From assembly GCF_018403325.1 (NCBI RefSeq), contig NZ_BOSL01000007.1:186001-250000 (forward strand): a stretch of DNA of 64,000 nucleotides, written 5' to 3'. The notes beneath the pieces were generated by a model. It was not told the DNA's origin. It was given only the letters and a program-made list of their open reading frames with translations, and ran no database searches. Origin of the DNA: Paenibacillus vini (GTDB lineage: Bacteria; Bacillota; Bacilli; Paenibacillales; Paenibacillaceae). A program made the translations under genes and the position numbers. Position 1 is the first letter of the stretch, and each line of letters opens with the position of its first letter. Positions 34,821 through 43,458 of this stretch are shown here, one piece after another.

Positions 34821-35660
34821 ATGAAAGTTGCTTATCTTGGGCCGAAGGGAACATTTTCTGAAGAAGCGGCCAAACAGTATTTCGAAGAAGATGTGAAATT
34901 CTATATGTACGATACAATACCAGATGTAATAGATGCGGTTGGAGAACATGGGGTAGATAAAGCAATCGTTCCTCTCGAGAATACAATAGAAGGAACAATA
35001 AATATGACAATTGACTCCTTATTATCATTTAATAATTTGTATATCGAAGGAGAATTCACATTACCCGTCTCCTTACAGTTGCTATCCAATATGGAAACGA
35101 ATCTCTCTGAAATAAAAGAAGTTTGGTCAATCTCCCCAATATTAACTCAATGTAGGAAATACATTAAAAAGCGTAATGTTAAGAGTTTACAGTATGATAG
35201 TTCGGCATCAGCTGCTTTAACATTAAAGAATAGCGGAAGAATGGATGTGGCAGTGATCGGTTCAAGGTCATTAGCAGATATTTTGAATCTCAAAATAATA
35301 GATTGGAATATCCAAGACAATTCTGACAATCAAACAAGATTTATTATTATTAGTAATAATATGAATAACGAATCCAATTTGAAAAAGACAATGTTTGTAA
35401 TAACGCCAGGACAAGATCAACCGGGTGTTTTATCTTCAATATTGAATATATTTACAGCACTATCTATAAATTTGTCATGGATTGAATCGCGACCAACGGC
35501 AAGAAAACTTGGGGCTTATAGATTTTTTTTAGAAGCGAATAATTTTTGTAATGAAACAAGTATTAACAAAGCAATCAAAATTTTAGAAACTTTAGATCAT
35601 GAAGTGCGAATCTTAGGAAGATATAATACTTTTGAGAGTAAGTCACACGACACGTGCTGA
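34821..35660 (+). CDS. Prephenate dehydratase-like protein
   Basis: Converts prephenate to phenylpyruvate in phenylalanine synthesis. The 279-residue protein has the complete two-domain layout: MKVAYLGPKGTFSEEAA and VPLENTIEGTI in the catalytic domain, NQTRFIII (the catalytic TRF motif), then an ACT domain with DQPGVL and IESRP, the phenylalanine-binding motifs. ATG 34821 has AAGGAG. AT-rich, and located in the cassette island, so probably a horizontally acquired paralogue of the chromosomal pheA. Confidence 0.85.
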   Translation: MKVAYLGPKGTFSEEAAKQYFEEDVKFYMYDTIPDVIDAVGEHGVDKAIVPLENTIEGTINMTIDSLLSFNNLYIEGEFTLPVSLQLLSNMETNLSEIKEVWSISPILTQCRKYIKKRNVKSLQYDSSASAALTLKNSGRMDVAVIGSRSLADILNLKIIDWNIQDNSDNQTRFIIISNNMNNESNLKKTMFVITPGQDQPGVLSSILNIFTALSINLSWIESRPTARKLGAYRFFLEANNFCNETSINKAIKILETLDHEVRILGRYNTFESKSHDTC

Positions 35661-35700
35661 AGCATCCTTAAGTCAGCCGGACGTCGTAATCAGAGATGGA
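35655..35700 (+). repeat. attC-like 3' remnant
   Basis: CTTAAGTC...GACGTCGTAATC matches the 3' part of site 4 (CCTTAAGTCGGTGAGACGTCGTGAAT). No boxes remain. Confidence 0.3.
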
Positions 35701-35734
35701 TAGAAGATACGATGCTTAATTTTAGGGGGATTCG

Positions 35735-36244
35735 ATGGAAATTAAAAATTCAAATATTCAGATCGAAGTTCACCGGGCAACAGAAGAGGATAGTCAGGTC
35801 ATCCTTGATCTTTGGAGAGGATCTGCTGAATGGTTACAATTAAAAGGAATTAATCAATGGAATCCGGATGATTTTAATATTAATCAAGTTCATGAATGCT
35901 TCAGCAAAGGGTATGAGTTTTATTTAGCTCGATTGAATGAAGAAGTCGTAGGAACAATATATATTTGTTGGTCGAATCCTGTTTTATGGGGAGAACTTGA
36001 TAATAACGAATCAGGATATATACATAGATTTGCGGTAAATAGAAACCATATCTCGAGGGGAATAGGAAGACAATTAATTACTTGGGCTGAAGATTATATT
36101 AGGGGTTCAGGTAAGGGCATTAGACTTGATTGTATGGCTGAGAATGCTAGATTGAACCAATATTATCTTGATCTCGGATATAAACATATAAAACTCTTAA
36201 ATTGGAGTAACGGGTGGAAAATTAATTTATATGAGAAGAAGTGA
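35735..36244 (+). CDS. GNAT acetyltransferase
   Basis: A 169-residue GNAT protein. The acetyl-CoA loop is SRGIGRQL after YIHRFAVNRN, followed by DCMAENARLNQYYLDLGYKH. A TTAGGGGGATTCG site precedes the ATG. It is 36 bp upstream of the phosphotransferase gene, possibly in the same transcript. Confidence 0.8.
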   Translation: MEIKNSNIQIEVHRATEEDSQVILDLWRGSAEWLQLKGINQWNPDDFNINQVHECFSKGYEFYLARLNEEVVGTIYICWSNPVLWGELDNNESGYIHRFAVNRNHISRGIGRQLITWAEDYIRGSGKGIRLDCMAENARLNQYYLDLGYKHIKLLNWSNGWKINLYEKK

Positions 36245-36280
36245 TGATAGTAAATAACAGATTGCTCGAGGAGGATCAAC

Positions 36281-37081
36281 TTGAACCATATTGGACAGGG
36301 TAGGACGGCTGATATTTTCGAATATAAAGATGATAAAATCATAAAGCTTTATAAGAAGGATTTTCCAGAGGATGCCATAAATCAAGAATTTCTTATCAGT
36401 AACTTCGCTTATTCTCTTGGTATTCATACTCCCCAACCGTTCGAATTAAAGGACATCAACGGTAGGCAGGGTATTATTTTTCAACGTATATCTGGTTTAA
36501 CTTTACTAAAAATGATGACTATTAGGCCTTGGTCCATCAATAAACTTTCCAGGACATTAGCGACATTACATTCTGAATTGCATACTCATGATGCGGCTGG
36601 AGCACTTAGAAAACAGAAGTTAGTACTTAGTGGAAACATAAAAGCTACTCCACTCCTTGCAGAAGAAGAGAAAGAGAAAATAATCAATTATTTAGAAAGT
36701 CTACCTGACGATAATAAGCTTTGTCATGGTGATTTTCATCCGGATAATGTGCTATTTGACGGTGATCATTGGATTGTTGATTGGATGACTGGAATGTCAG
36801 GTAATCCCGCTGGTGATGTAGCTAGGACTGTTCTTCTTTTCAGCCTTGGTTCGATGCCAGATGGTACTCCCGGTATAATTAAAACTATCGTTAATTTTCT
36901 AAGGAATAGGATGAAGTCTGAATACATAAAGAAATACCTCAATATTACGGGAAAAGATTTCTCTGAAATTGATAAATGGGTTTTACCTATAGCTGCAGCA
37001 AGATTAGTAGAGTGGATCCCTAAAGATGAACAAGACGGATTATTAACCTTAATAAAGGATCGATTGAGGGCGATTTCTTAG
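36281..37081 (+). CDS. Aminoglycoside phosphotransferase-family kinase (APH)
   Basis: A 266-residue protein-kinase-like phosphotransferase. The catalytic loop is HGDFHPDNVLFDG (His149, Asp151) and the metal-binding VDWMTG follows (Asp167). The N-terminal lobe has GQGRTADIFEYKDDKIIKLY with the ATP-site lysine. Substrates of this subfamily range from aminoglycosides to choline-type small molecules; none can be assigned. TTG start with a GAGGAGG site. Confidence 0.8.
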   Translation: MNHIGQGRTADIFEYKDDKIIKLYKKDFPEDAINQEFLISNFAYSLGIHTPQPFELKDINGRQGIIFQRISGLTLLKMMTIRPWSINKLSRTLATLHSELHTHDAAGALRKQKLVLSGNIKATPLLAEEEKEKIINYLESLPDDNKLCHGDFHPDNVLFDGDHWIVDWMTGMSGNPAGDVARTVLLFSLGSMPDGTPGIIKTIVNFLRNRMKSEYIKKYLNITGKDFSEIDKWVLPIAAARLVEWIPKDEQDGLLTLIKDRLRAIS

Positions 37082-37144
37082 AAAGGCGCTACTGCGTTTA
37101 AGAAAGCAGGGAAACAACACTCAACTAGAGGAGAGAGAGCACAT

Positions 37145-38200
37145 ATGGGCAAAAAGAAAAAAACCTTACCGAAAAATTTTGATGAGCTTATTGATGCAGG
37201 CGATATATCAGCATTAAAAGAGGTATTTACCAAATGCGAACTGGATGCCCGTGGCGGTTATAGTAAATCAACAGCCTTGAGCTTTTACCAAGTACCGAAT
37301 GAATTGGTTAGCTGGCTCGTGGAACAGGGTGCAGATATAAATGCGAGAGATAATTACGGAGCAACGCCTTTGCACAAACATGCAATGAGTTGGTGTGGTA
37401 ATACGGAGCTGCTGCTTGATTTGGGTGCGGATATAGAAGCCGTTGATTATCAAAACGAGACCCCCCTATTTGCCGCAGCAGGTTCTTTTAAACCAAAAGC
37501 GGTTCTCACCTTGGTTACTAAAGGAGCAAATATTGGCGCAAAAAATAAGATGGGCAAAACTCCATTAGAAAAAGCTTTGGCAATGTGCAGGAACGCTGAT
37601 ATTGTCAATGTGGCGGAAGTTGCCGATATTTTGCTTAAAGCTGGAACAACCATTACACAGGAAATGAAAGACTCTGTAAAACGAATCGGAAACGACTTTG
37701 AGTTTCACAGAGAAGGCTTTAATAAGGAATATTTAAAACAAACCGATGAGGCACTTTTACGGCTATATGAGCTATTTGATGTTCCACCAGTCGAAAAGCG
37801 GAAGACTCACGACGGGGCCTCCCCAATAACAGTGTCAACAACGGGATGGCAGGCACAACATAATGAACTCTGGAATTTACTTATTCCTTCAAAAGGACAT
37901 GCAAAAACCGTCCAGGGTGAAGTTATCCGGATCACCGGTAAAGTGTCATATGAAATTTTGGATAATGGCGGTATTAATTGGGATAACCAATTTCGTAAAA
38001 TGCTCAATAGTTTGATACATTACTTTAGTTTGGGTACACCATTAAAACCTGCTTTACTTCAGGAGGCAGCAACATTAGCTAAAGAGCTACATAACGGAAA
38101 TGGTAATGATGAACCTGCGAGACTGTGCAAACTGGCGGTAAGTTGGGTACTCAGCAATCCGAATCCTATTGCTATGGAACAGCCTGAATATAAGCGATAA
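37145..38200 (+). CDS. Ankyrin-repeat protein
   Basis: A 351-residue protein. Residues about 15-175 contain at least four ankyrin repeats (ADINARDNYGATPLHKHA, ADIEAVDYQNETPLFAAA, ANIGAKNKMGKTPLEKAL). The C-terminal half (about 190-345) is a separate alpha/beta region with no clear family. Likely a protein-protein interaction module of unknown partner. GAGGAGAGAG lies before the ATG. Confidence 0.75.
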   Translation: MGKKKKTLPKNFDELIDAGDISALKEVFTKCELDARGGYSKSTALSFYQVPNELVSWLVEQGADINARDNYGATPLHKHAMSWCGNTELLLDLGADIEAVDYQNETPLFAAAGSFKPKAVLTLVTKGANIGAKNKMGKTPLEKALAMCRNADIVNVAEVADILLKAGTTITQEMKDSVKRIGNDFEFHREGFNKEYLKQTDEALLRLYELFDVPPVEKRKTHDGASPITVSTTGWQAQHNELWNLLIPSKGHAKTVQGEVIRITGKVSYEILDNGGINWDNQFRKMLNSLIHYFSLGTPLKPALLQEAATLAKELHNGNGNDEPARLCKLAVSWVLSNPNPIAMEQPEYKR

Positions 38201-38206
38201 ACAAAT

Positions 38207-38242
38207 ACCCCAGCCTATGATAGGAGCTATCAAGGCTGGGGT
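38207..38242. repeat. Isolated attC-type third arm / bidirectional terminator
   Basis: ACCCCAGCC (38207-38215) pairs with GGCTGGGGT (38234-38242), with the inner GATAGGAGCTATC of the attC cores. Compared with site 1 both strands of the stem have changed together. It sits between convergent genes and probably terminates both. Confidence 0.6.
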
Positions 38243-38257
38243 ACCAATCGTTTGAAA

Positions 38258-38632
38258 TTATTGTCTTATAACAAGAATGTCTCTAGGTGGTCTACCTGTG
38301 CTTTGGATTTCAGCGATCTCCGAGTTAGTAAGATTGCGGCCAACTAATATGAACGAAGATGTGACGTTATTGAAGTTGAAATTGCCTAAGTTAGCTACAT
38401 TTTGACTGCCCCGGAACACGCGGAAGGACCCTTGAAAGTTAGTACCCGAAAACAGTACCAGTGTTACTTGGGAACTTTGCACATTGTTTCTGAGCCTGAA
38501 GCTTGACAGCGCGTTGTTAAACCGGAACGCTCCAAGATCACGAACTGCGACCCCACCGCGTCTAAAGAGAATCCGACGACCCGTAAAATTGGTACCTGAC
38601 CATAAAGCAAGACGCACATCACTGTTTGCCAA
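38258..38632 (-). CDS. Beta/gamma-crystallin-like protein
   Basis: A 124-residue protein built of two similar repeats: VRLALWSGTNFTGRRILFRRG...FNNALSSFRL and VTLVLFSGTNFQGSFRVFRG...FNNVTSSFIL. This is the Greek-key beta/gamma-crystallin/SMPI-type fold, usually calcium-binding or a protease inhibitor. TTG 38632 is chosen because AAGGAG is 8 bases upstream; the in-frame GTG at 38641 overlaps it. It has no signal peptide. It is on the minus strand. Confidence 0.75.
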   Translation of the reverse strand: MANSDVRLALWSGTNFTGRRILFRRGGVAVRDLGAFRFNNALSSFRLRNNVQSSQVTLVLFSGTNFQGSFRVFRGSQNVANLGNFNFNNVTSSFILVGRNLTNSEIAEIQSTGRPPRDILVIRQ

Positions 38633-38797
38633 ATATATCACTCCTTTTCAAAGGTTGATATAGCATATTGCAGTTTCTAAGAATCGGTGTAGACAAATAG
38701 AGCAGGGTGATAGTTTGATTTTTTTATTGGAAGAATAATGAATGAGGATAGATGTGGCATTGGATTCTGATTATGAATTTATCATTAATAGAGATAG

Positions 38798-38890
38798 GCA
38801 CGTTACTCAGCATACGAGGGTTCTCAACATTTTTATAGGAAACTGGGGTACAAAGATATAGGCTGTTTGTTACAAAAGAATGATCCCTAG
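38798..38890 (+). pseudogene. GNAT acetyltransferase C-terminal remnant
   Basis: Without a start codon the frame reads SQHFYRKLGYKDIGCLLQKN and stop, the standard C-terminus of a GNAT protein. The rest of the gene is gone. It lies upstream of attC-like site 13, so a decayed cassette. Other sequence in the 38642-39070 gap shows no gene. Confidence 0.55.
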
Positions 38891-38950
38891 GAAGTGATAC
38901 TGTCTAAGGAGCTTTAATGGTTTAATAAAAATTTAATTCATGCTTCAAGG

Positions 38951-39069
38951 CTGTAACACCGTGATTATCAGTTGTATAATCATGGAAGAGGCTCAGACAA
39001 CAAGCGCACCTGCCTAAGATAATAGCTATCAAGGGTAGGTGTGTTTTGTTGCATGAAGGGTGGTTAATA
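38951..39069 (+). repeat. attC-like site 13
   Basis: CTGTAAC-ACCGT at the 5' end and GTTAATA (39063-39069) at the 3' end. The conserved GTATAATCATGGAAGAGGCTCAGACAA and a third arm CGCACCTGCC / GGGTAGGTGTG with wobble pairs replacing the usual pairs. The next gene's ATG follows one base after the site. Confidence 0.6.
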
Positions 39070-39070
39070 G

Positions 39071-39844
39071 ATGCCGATCGATTTTCATGACAGTAGAAAT
39101 CAATCAACGTATACAACTCGTGTAGCCGAAGAACAATGGCTGCGGACCATTGAAGAATATGTTGATTTCAAAGGAAAACATGTACTTGACGTTGGTTGTG
39201 GCGGAGGTATTTACTCCAAAGCATTTGCTTTGTCAGGCGCAGCGCATGTTACAGCAATGGATTTTTCCGTGGAAATGTTAAAAGGTGCGAAAGAAAATTG
39301 TAAAGATGTAAATAATATCAGTTTTATACAAGGGAGTGCCCTAGATACAAATTTAAAGGAGCAGCAATTTGACATTTTGTTAGAACGAGCATTAATTCAT
39401 CACATTGCTGATCTTACGGCATGTTTCCAAGAAGCCAACAGAGTGCTTAAACCAAATGGAAGATTTATTATTCAAGATCGCACACCGGAAGATTGTGCCC
39501 TTCCAGGAAGTGAGACGCATATCAGAGGTTACTTTTTTGAAAAGCATCCTAAATTAATTGAAAAAGAGAGCATTAGGCGCTACTCCAGTCATAAAGTTAA
39601 AACAGTATTAGAACAAACAGGGTTCCATAGGATAATAGAATTACAATACTGGGAAACAAGAAAAACTTACAATGATTTTGACCAACTAAGAGATGATTTA
39701 TTAAACAGAACCGGACGGTCCATATTGCATGAATTGACAGATGATGAATTAATGGATCTGGTTAAATTCATAGAAACTAAAATAGGTCACTTGCAACATA
39801 TAAATGAAAGAGATAGATGGACTTTATGGATCGAAGAGAAGTGA
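39071..39844 (+). CDS. SAM-dependent methyltransferase
   Basis: A 257-residue class I methyltransferase: motif I VLDVGCGGGIYSKAF (about 38-52), TAMDFSVEML, ILLERALIHHI and a NGRFIIQDRTPE motif. It resembles UbiE/Methyltransf_11 proteins. The ATG follows an attC-like GTTAATA directly, so the ribosome binding site (AAGGGTGG) is partly inside the site. Confidence 0.8.
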   Translation: MPIDFHDSRNQSTYTTRVAEEQWLRTIEEYVDFKGKHVLDVGCGGGIYSKAFALSGAAHVTAMDFSVEMLKGAKENCKDVNNISFIQGSALDTNLKEQQFDILLERALIHHIADLTACFQEANRVLKPNGRFIIQDRTPEDCALPGSETHIRGYFFEKHPKLIEKESIRRYSSHKVKTVLEQTGFHRIIELQYWETRKTYNDFDQLRDDLLNRTGRSILHELTDDELMDLVKFIETKIGHLQHINERDRWTLWIEEK

Positions 39845-39877
39845 AGTCGCATTGATCTATAATTGGAGGAATTTCCA

Positions 39878-40666
39878 ATGCAGTATGAATGGTTAGGGAG
39901 TCACCAGCCATATCTTGATGAAGCCAATATAGAAACGATCGGTAACATACATATAGGTGCATTTGGCGGCAGTACTAGCAGTGGTGCAAATAATAATGAA
40001 GATGCGCTATTTGTATTACAAGATGAAGGTGAATCGTGGACTTTTTCGGCTTTGTTAGATGCTCACAACAGTTCACAAAGTGCTGAACTAATTATCGAGC
40101 TACTTAAAACGAACAAAAATGATTTAATCAACGTATGTAGTTCCGATAGTGCCTTCCTAGAGTTAGAACCCTTTTTTCTTAAATTATTTACAGATTCTGA
40201 TTTTAAAAAAAAGTGTAAAAACGTAACCGGGGAGACATCGTGCTTGTTTTGTTTTCAGCGCGGAGAGTTTTTATGGTGGTTTTCTATCGGGGATTGTATG
40301 GCATTTTTGTTTCATCCTGATTTAGTAAAATTCAAACAGTACGGACTAAATCAGAGGCAGTTTTTTGAGTGGATCGGACAAGTGAATACTTTTGATCTAT
40401 CCGTTCCTTGTTATACGGTTGGGAGAAGGCAATTGAGAAAGGGAACAAACTATATTTTACTTCTGACAGATGGAGTAATGGATACCACGGATGAATTGTT
40501 TACTGATCCTCATAATTTATACGACACTATTGTCCAAGCGGATCATCTGCAAAAGGGTTTAAGAACAATCCTGGATCAATTGAAAAATCAGGGTGCGAGA
40601 GACAGCGCAACTATAGTCTGCTGGGAGTTTTTTAATGATAAGCAGGGGCAGCAACCATCAGATTAA
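39878..40666 (+). CDS. PP2C-type protein phosphatase-like protein
   Basis: A 262-residue protein with the PP2C pattern in degenerate form: NNNEDALFVL (motif for NED metal site), ALLDAHNSSQSAE in place of the usual DGHGG, WFSIGDCMAFLF (GDSR-like) and LLLTDGVMDTTDELF, then GARDSATIVC near the end. Metal ligands appear largely kept, so it may be an active Ser/Thr phosphatase. ATG 39878 has GGAGGA. Starts 33 bp after the methyltransferase gene. Confidence 0.7.
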   Translation: MQYEWLGSHQPYLDEANIETIGNIHIGAFGGSTSSGANNNEDALFVLQDEGESWTFSALLDAHNSSQSAELIIELLKTNKNDLINVCSSDSAFLELEPFFLKLFTDSDFKKKCKNVTGETSCLFCFQRGEFLWWFSIGDCMAFLFHPDLVKFKQYGLNQRQFFEWIGQVNTFDLSVPCYTVGRRQLRKGTNYILLLTDGVMDTTDELFTDPHNLYDTIVQADHLQKGLRTILDQLKNQGARDSATIVCWEFFNDKQGQQPSD

Positions 40667-40714
40667 TCGAATCGTTATAAGTACTAGGCGCCAAAAATTC
40701 GAAAGAGGTATACT

Positions 40715-41194
40715 ATGTTTTCAAAATTGATTAACCTGATCCCAAGAGATTGGCTTGTTACTATGTATAAACACATGCCGTTTACCGGTTTAAAGAATTG
40801 GATTGTTTATCGTGCGCAGCATAAGTTTTTAGTTGCAGTATTGGCGATAATTACAAATGAAAAAGGACAAATTCTACTGCTTAAACATGAATATAGAGAA
40901 CAACCATGGGGAATCCCTGGTGGCTGGATGGAATTAGAAAGTCCTGAAGATGGTTTGGAGAGAGAAATCAGTGAGGAAACAGGACTTAAAGTACAAATTA
41001 CTGGACTAGCAAAAGCGATATATGGGACAAGACCGAATCGAGTCGATCTATTATTTAAAGGGAAGATCCTCGAGGGAACCTTTAAACCGAGTTCGGAAAT
41101 ATCCGAAATTTGTTATTGTGAAGTAGATCATTGGCCAGTGGGATTGCCGGCTGAACAAATAAAGTTAATAAAAGAAATACTAAGTGATGGTTAA
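40715..41194 (+). CDS. Nudix hydrolase
   Basis: A 159-residue protein with a complete Nudix box at about residues 70-92 (GGWMELESPEDGLEREISEETGL), able to coordinate Mg for pyrophosphate hydrolysis. The N-terminal hydrophobic, Trp-containing stretch before it is typical of YjhB/MutT-like enzymes in cassettes. The nucleotide substrate is not predictable. GAAAGAGG precedes the ATG. Confidence 0.85.
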   Translation: MFSKLINLIPRDWLVTMYKHMPFTGLKNWIVYRAQHKFLVAVLAIITNEKGQILLLKHEYREQPWGIPGGWMELESPEDGLEREISEETGLKVQITGLAKAIYGTRPNRVDLLFKGKILEGTFKPSSEISEICYCEVDHWPVGLPAEQIKLIKEILSDG

Positions 41195-41219
41195 ATGGGA
41201 AACCAAAAGGGAGATTACT

Positions 41220-41810
41220 ATGATGAATACGGGGACAGTGATTTTCCTGAATGGCACTTCGAGTGCAGGCAAAACCAGTATTTCTAATGAGTTAATGCAA
41301 ATACTGAATGAAGATTTTATATACCTCTCTGTCGATAATGCCATTGCCGGCGTAAATGATATGTTGATGAACATGTTTGGTAAACAGATAACTAGGGATG
41401 AAATTAGAACTATCGAACATGAAGAAATGATAGAAAATCCAGTGATATCCCTCTTTCATCATTATATTATGGCTTTTTCCAGGATCGGAAAGAATGTAAT
41501 AGTTGATCATGTGTTAATCGATCGATCGTGGTTAGAGGAATGCATTAAACTGCTACATAATACACAAACATTTTATATTGGTGTCCATTGTCCGCTAGAA
41601 GAACTTGAACGAAGAGAACGAGAAAGAGGAGACAGACCGATAGGGTTGGCCAAAGCCCAATTTGAAATGGTTCATAAGCATAGCAAATATGATTTCGAAG
41701 TGAACACAAGTGATAACTCGATAACTGAATGCGCAAATATGATTAAGGATTTTATTATTACAAATCAACCTAACGCTCTTAAAGAACTAAAAGTGAAAAT
41801 GAATTTGTGA
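41220..41810 (+). CDS. Chloramphenicol-phosphotransferase-like P-loop protein
   Basis: A 196-residue P-loop kinase; GTVIFLNGTSSAGKTSI at the N-terminus is the signature of the CPT family (Streptomyces chloramphenicol 3-O-phosphotransferase), and VIVDHVLIDRSW and the basic HCPLEELERRERERGDRPIG lid segment follow in order. Many relatives are uncharacterised, so drug phosphorylation is only possible. ATG 41220 has AAAGGGAG; it partly overlaps the preceding Nudix frame's end if longer starts are used. Confidence 0.75.
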   Translation: MMNTGTVIFLNGTSSAGKTSISNELMQILNEDFIYLSVDNAIAGVNDMLMNMFGKQITRDEIRTIEHEEMIENPVISLFHHYIMAFSRIGKNVIVDHVLIDRSWLEECIKLLHNTQTFYIGVHCPLEELERRERERGDRPIGLAKAQFEMVHKHSKYDFEVNTSDNSITECANMIKDFIITNQPNALKELKVKMNL

Positions 41811-41827
41811 GATTTGAGGAGAAGGTG

Positions 41828-42130
41828 ATGGTTAGAATGGATACTTCAAATAAAGATTTAAGAACGTGCAGCCAAGGTCATAAATATTATAAAAGCAGCG
41901 ATTGTCCCACTTGCCCGATCTGTGAGCAAGACAGCAAACCGGCTGACGGATTCCTTTCAATGCTCTCCGGACCGGCAAGACGGGCGTTGGAACATCATGG
42001 AATAAACTCATTGCAAATTCTCTCCACATATAGCGAAAAGGAGATTTTGAAATTCCACGGTATGGGGCCAGCGTCTTTACCTAAACTAAGAACTGCTTTG
42101 CAGGAGATAGGATTAACATTCAAAGAATAA
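41828..42130 (+). CDS. Small protein with RNA polymerase alpha-CTD-like helix-hairpin-helix domain
   Basis: About 100 residues. An N-terminal CSQGHKYYKSSDCPTCPIC segment with four cysteines/histidine is a likely zinc knuckle. The C-terminal half (LSGPARRALEHHGINSLQIL...MGPASLPKLRTAL) matches the (HhH)2 fold of the alpha-subunit C-terminal domain. Such stand-alone proteins are common in Bacilli and may bind DNA or RNA polymerase. ATG 41828 or 41837 can serve as start. Confidence 0.7.
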   Translation: MVRMDTSNKDLRTCSQGHKYYKSSDCPTCPICEQDSKPADGFLSMLSGPARRALEHHGINSLQILSTYSEKEILKFHGMGPASLPKLRTALQEIGLTFKE

Positions 42131-42166
42131 TTAGAAAAGATGATGTAAGCTATTTTGGAGGATAAA

Positions 42167-42688
42167 ATGAAAAAAGCGTTGGTCATTGGATGTCCCGGAT
42201 CTGGCAAGTCAACTTTTTCTTCAACACTGGGCAAAAAATCTGACATTCCCGTAATTCATTTAGACTTATTTTACTGGAAGCCAGGATGGATCAGTTGTAG
42301 TACTCAAGAGTTTGATGAAATTCTTAGGAATTTATTACATCAAGAAACTTATATTATGGATGGGAACTATTCAAGGACTATAGATTATAGGATATCTTTC
42401 GCGGATACGGTTTACCTTTTTGATTTTTCACGATTCCTATGTCTTTATCGGGTAATCAAAAGGAGAATTTTGAATCATGGTAAAACCGGAGAATACATGG
42501 GGAAAGATTGCCGGGAAAGAATCGATTATGAGTTTATCAAGTCCGTATGGAATTTCAGGAAAAGACAAAGAATGCAAATCATTAATATATTGGATAAGTA
42601 CAAGCAGAGCAAGAATATTGTTATTTTTAGAAAGCCAAAGGATGTAACCGACTATATGAAGAGCTTTGAACACCCCAGCCTGAGATAA
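42167..42688 (+). CDS. FlaR-like P-loop NTPase (adenylate-kinase-like)
   Basis: A 173-residue protein starting KKALVIGCPGSGKSTFSSTL (Walker A) with HLDLFYWKPGW and MDGNYSRTIDYRI, as in the 'DNA topology modulation FlaR' family of small nucleoside-kinase-like proteins; the name is historical. ATG 42167 has GGAGG. The last residues (FEHPSLR) and the stop codon are encoded by the attC-like core at 42671, so the native C-terminus may have been replaced. Confidence 0.75.
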   Translation: MKKALVIGCPGSGKSTFSSTLGKKSDIPVIHLDLFYWKPGWISCSTQEFDEILRNLLHQETYIMDGNYSRTIDYRISFADTVYLFDFSRFLCLYRVIKRRILNHGKTGEYMGKDCRERIDYEFIKSVWNFRKRQRMQIINILDKYKQSKNIVIFRKPKDVTDYMKSFEHPSLR

Positions 42689-42736
42689 AAGCTATCTAAT
42701 GGCTGGGGTCGTTTCTTGAATACAAGAACGTTATAG
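42671..42736 (+). repeat. attC-like site 14, 3' part
   Basis: CACCCCAGCC / GGCTGGGGTC arm with GATAAAAGCTATC apex, then CTTGAATACAAGAAC and GTTATAG (42730-42736). The 5' boxes and first two arms are missing; the upstream gene is fused directly to the third arm. Confidence 0.6.
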
Positions 42737-42763
42737 TAATCAGTGCTCGGGGAGGAGATCCAT

Positions 42764-43419
42764 TTGTCAGAACATGAGGAAGCAATGAATGGTGGAAATA
42801 TAAATAAGGTTGTAAGGGTAGGAGAAACCGTACGACGAGAAGCGAAACCTAATCCTTTCGTACATGAGTTGCTTGAACATCTTGAAAAGATGCAATTCAC
42901 CTATTCACCAAGATATTTGGGGCAAGATGATCAAGGAAGGGAGATTCTTTCATAAACAACTATCCTGATGAAAGCCTACATGAAGTCATTTGCCATAACG
43001 ATGCTGCATTGTATAATATTGTATTTAATAATAAGATGCCTGCAGGAATTATTGATTTTGACATGGCTGGCCCAGGTCCGCGTTTGTGGGATATTGCCTA
43101 TACATTGTATACATCTGTTCCGCTTGCTGAGTTTTCACCGGATCATCATAATAGAGCAATTGTCAGCTATGATAGGGAAAGTCATGCATCAGAGCGAAAG
43201 AGACGTATAGGATTATTTTTCAGTTCGTACGGGATGGAAGTTCCTGCTGATCTTAAAGATTGGGTTATTACTCGTATTAAGTTCATGTGTACGACTCTAT
43301 CAGATCGCGCTGAGGCTGGAGATTCTGCATTTATTAAGCTGGTGGAGGATGGCCATTTAGCTCACTATGAGAAGGAAATCATATTTCTTGAGAAGCATTT
43401 TGATGACTGGAGAAAATAA
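42764..43419 (+). pseudogene. Aminoglycoside phosphotransferase-family pseudogene
   Basis: The first part (from TTG 42764, GGAGGAG site) encodes the N-lobe (VVRVGETVRREAKPNPFVHELLEHLE) and stops at 42953-42955. The second part resumes in another frame at about 42957 with NNYPDESLHEVICHNDAALYNIV, carrying the catalytic HND, then IIDFDMAGPGPRLWDIAY. A central stretch of about 50 residues is missing, so there is an internal deletion plus frameshift. It begins just after attC-like site 14. Confidence 0.7.
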
Positions 43420-43458
43420 GTATGCATTACAATAAAATCTCATAAAGGGGAAAAATGC

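Noticed and set aside
25666-42736. CRISPR array as explanation of the repeated sequences
   Set aside because: Repeats are 130-160 bp, imperfect, hundreds to thousands of bases apart and separated by genes, and no cas genes are present.
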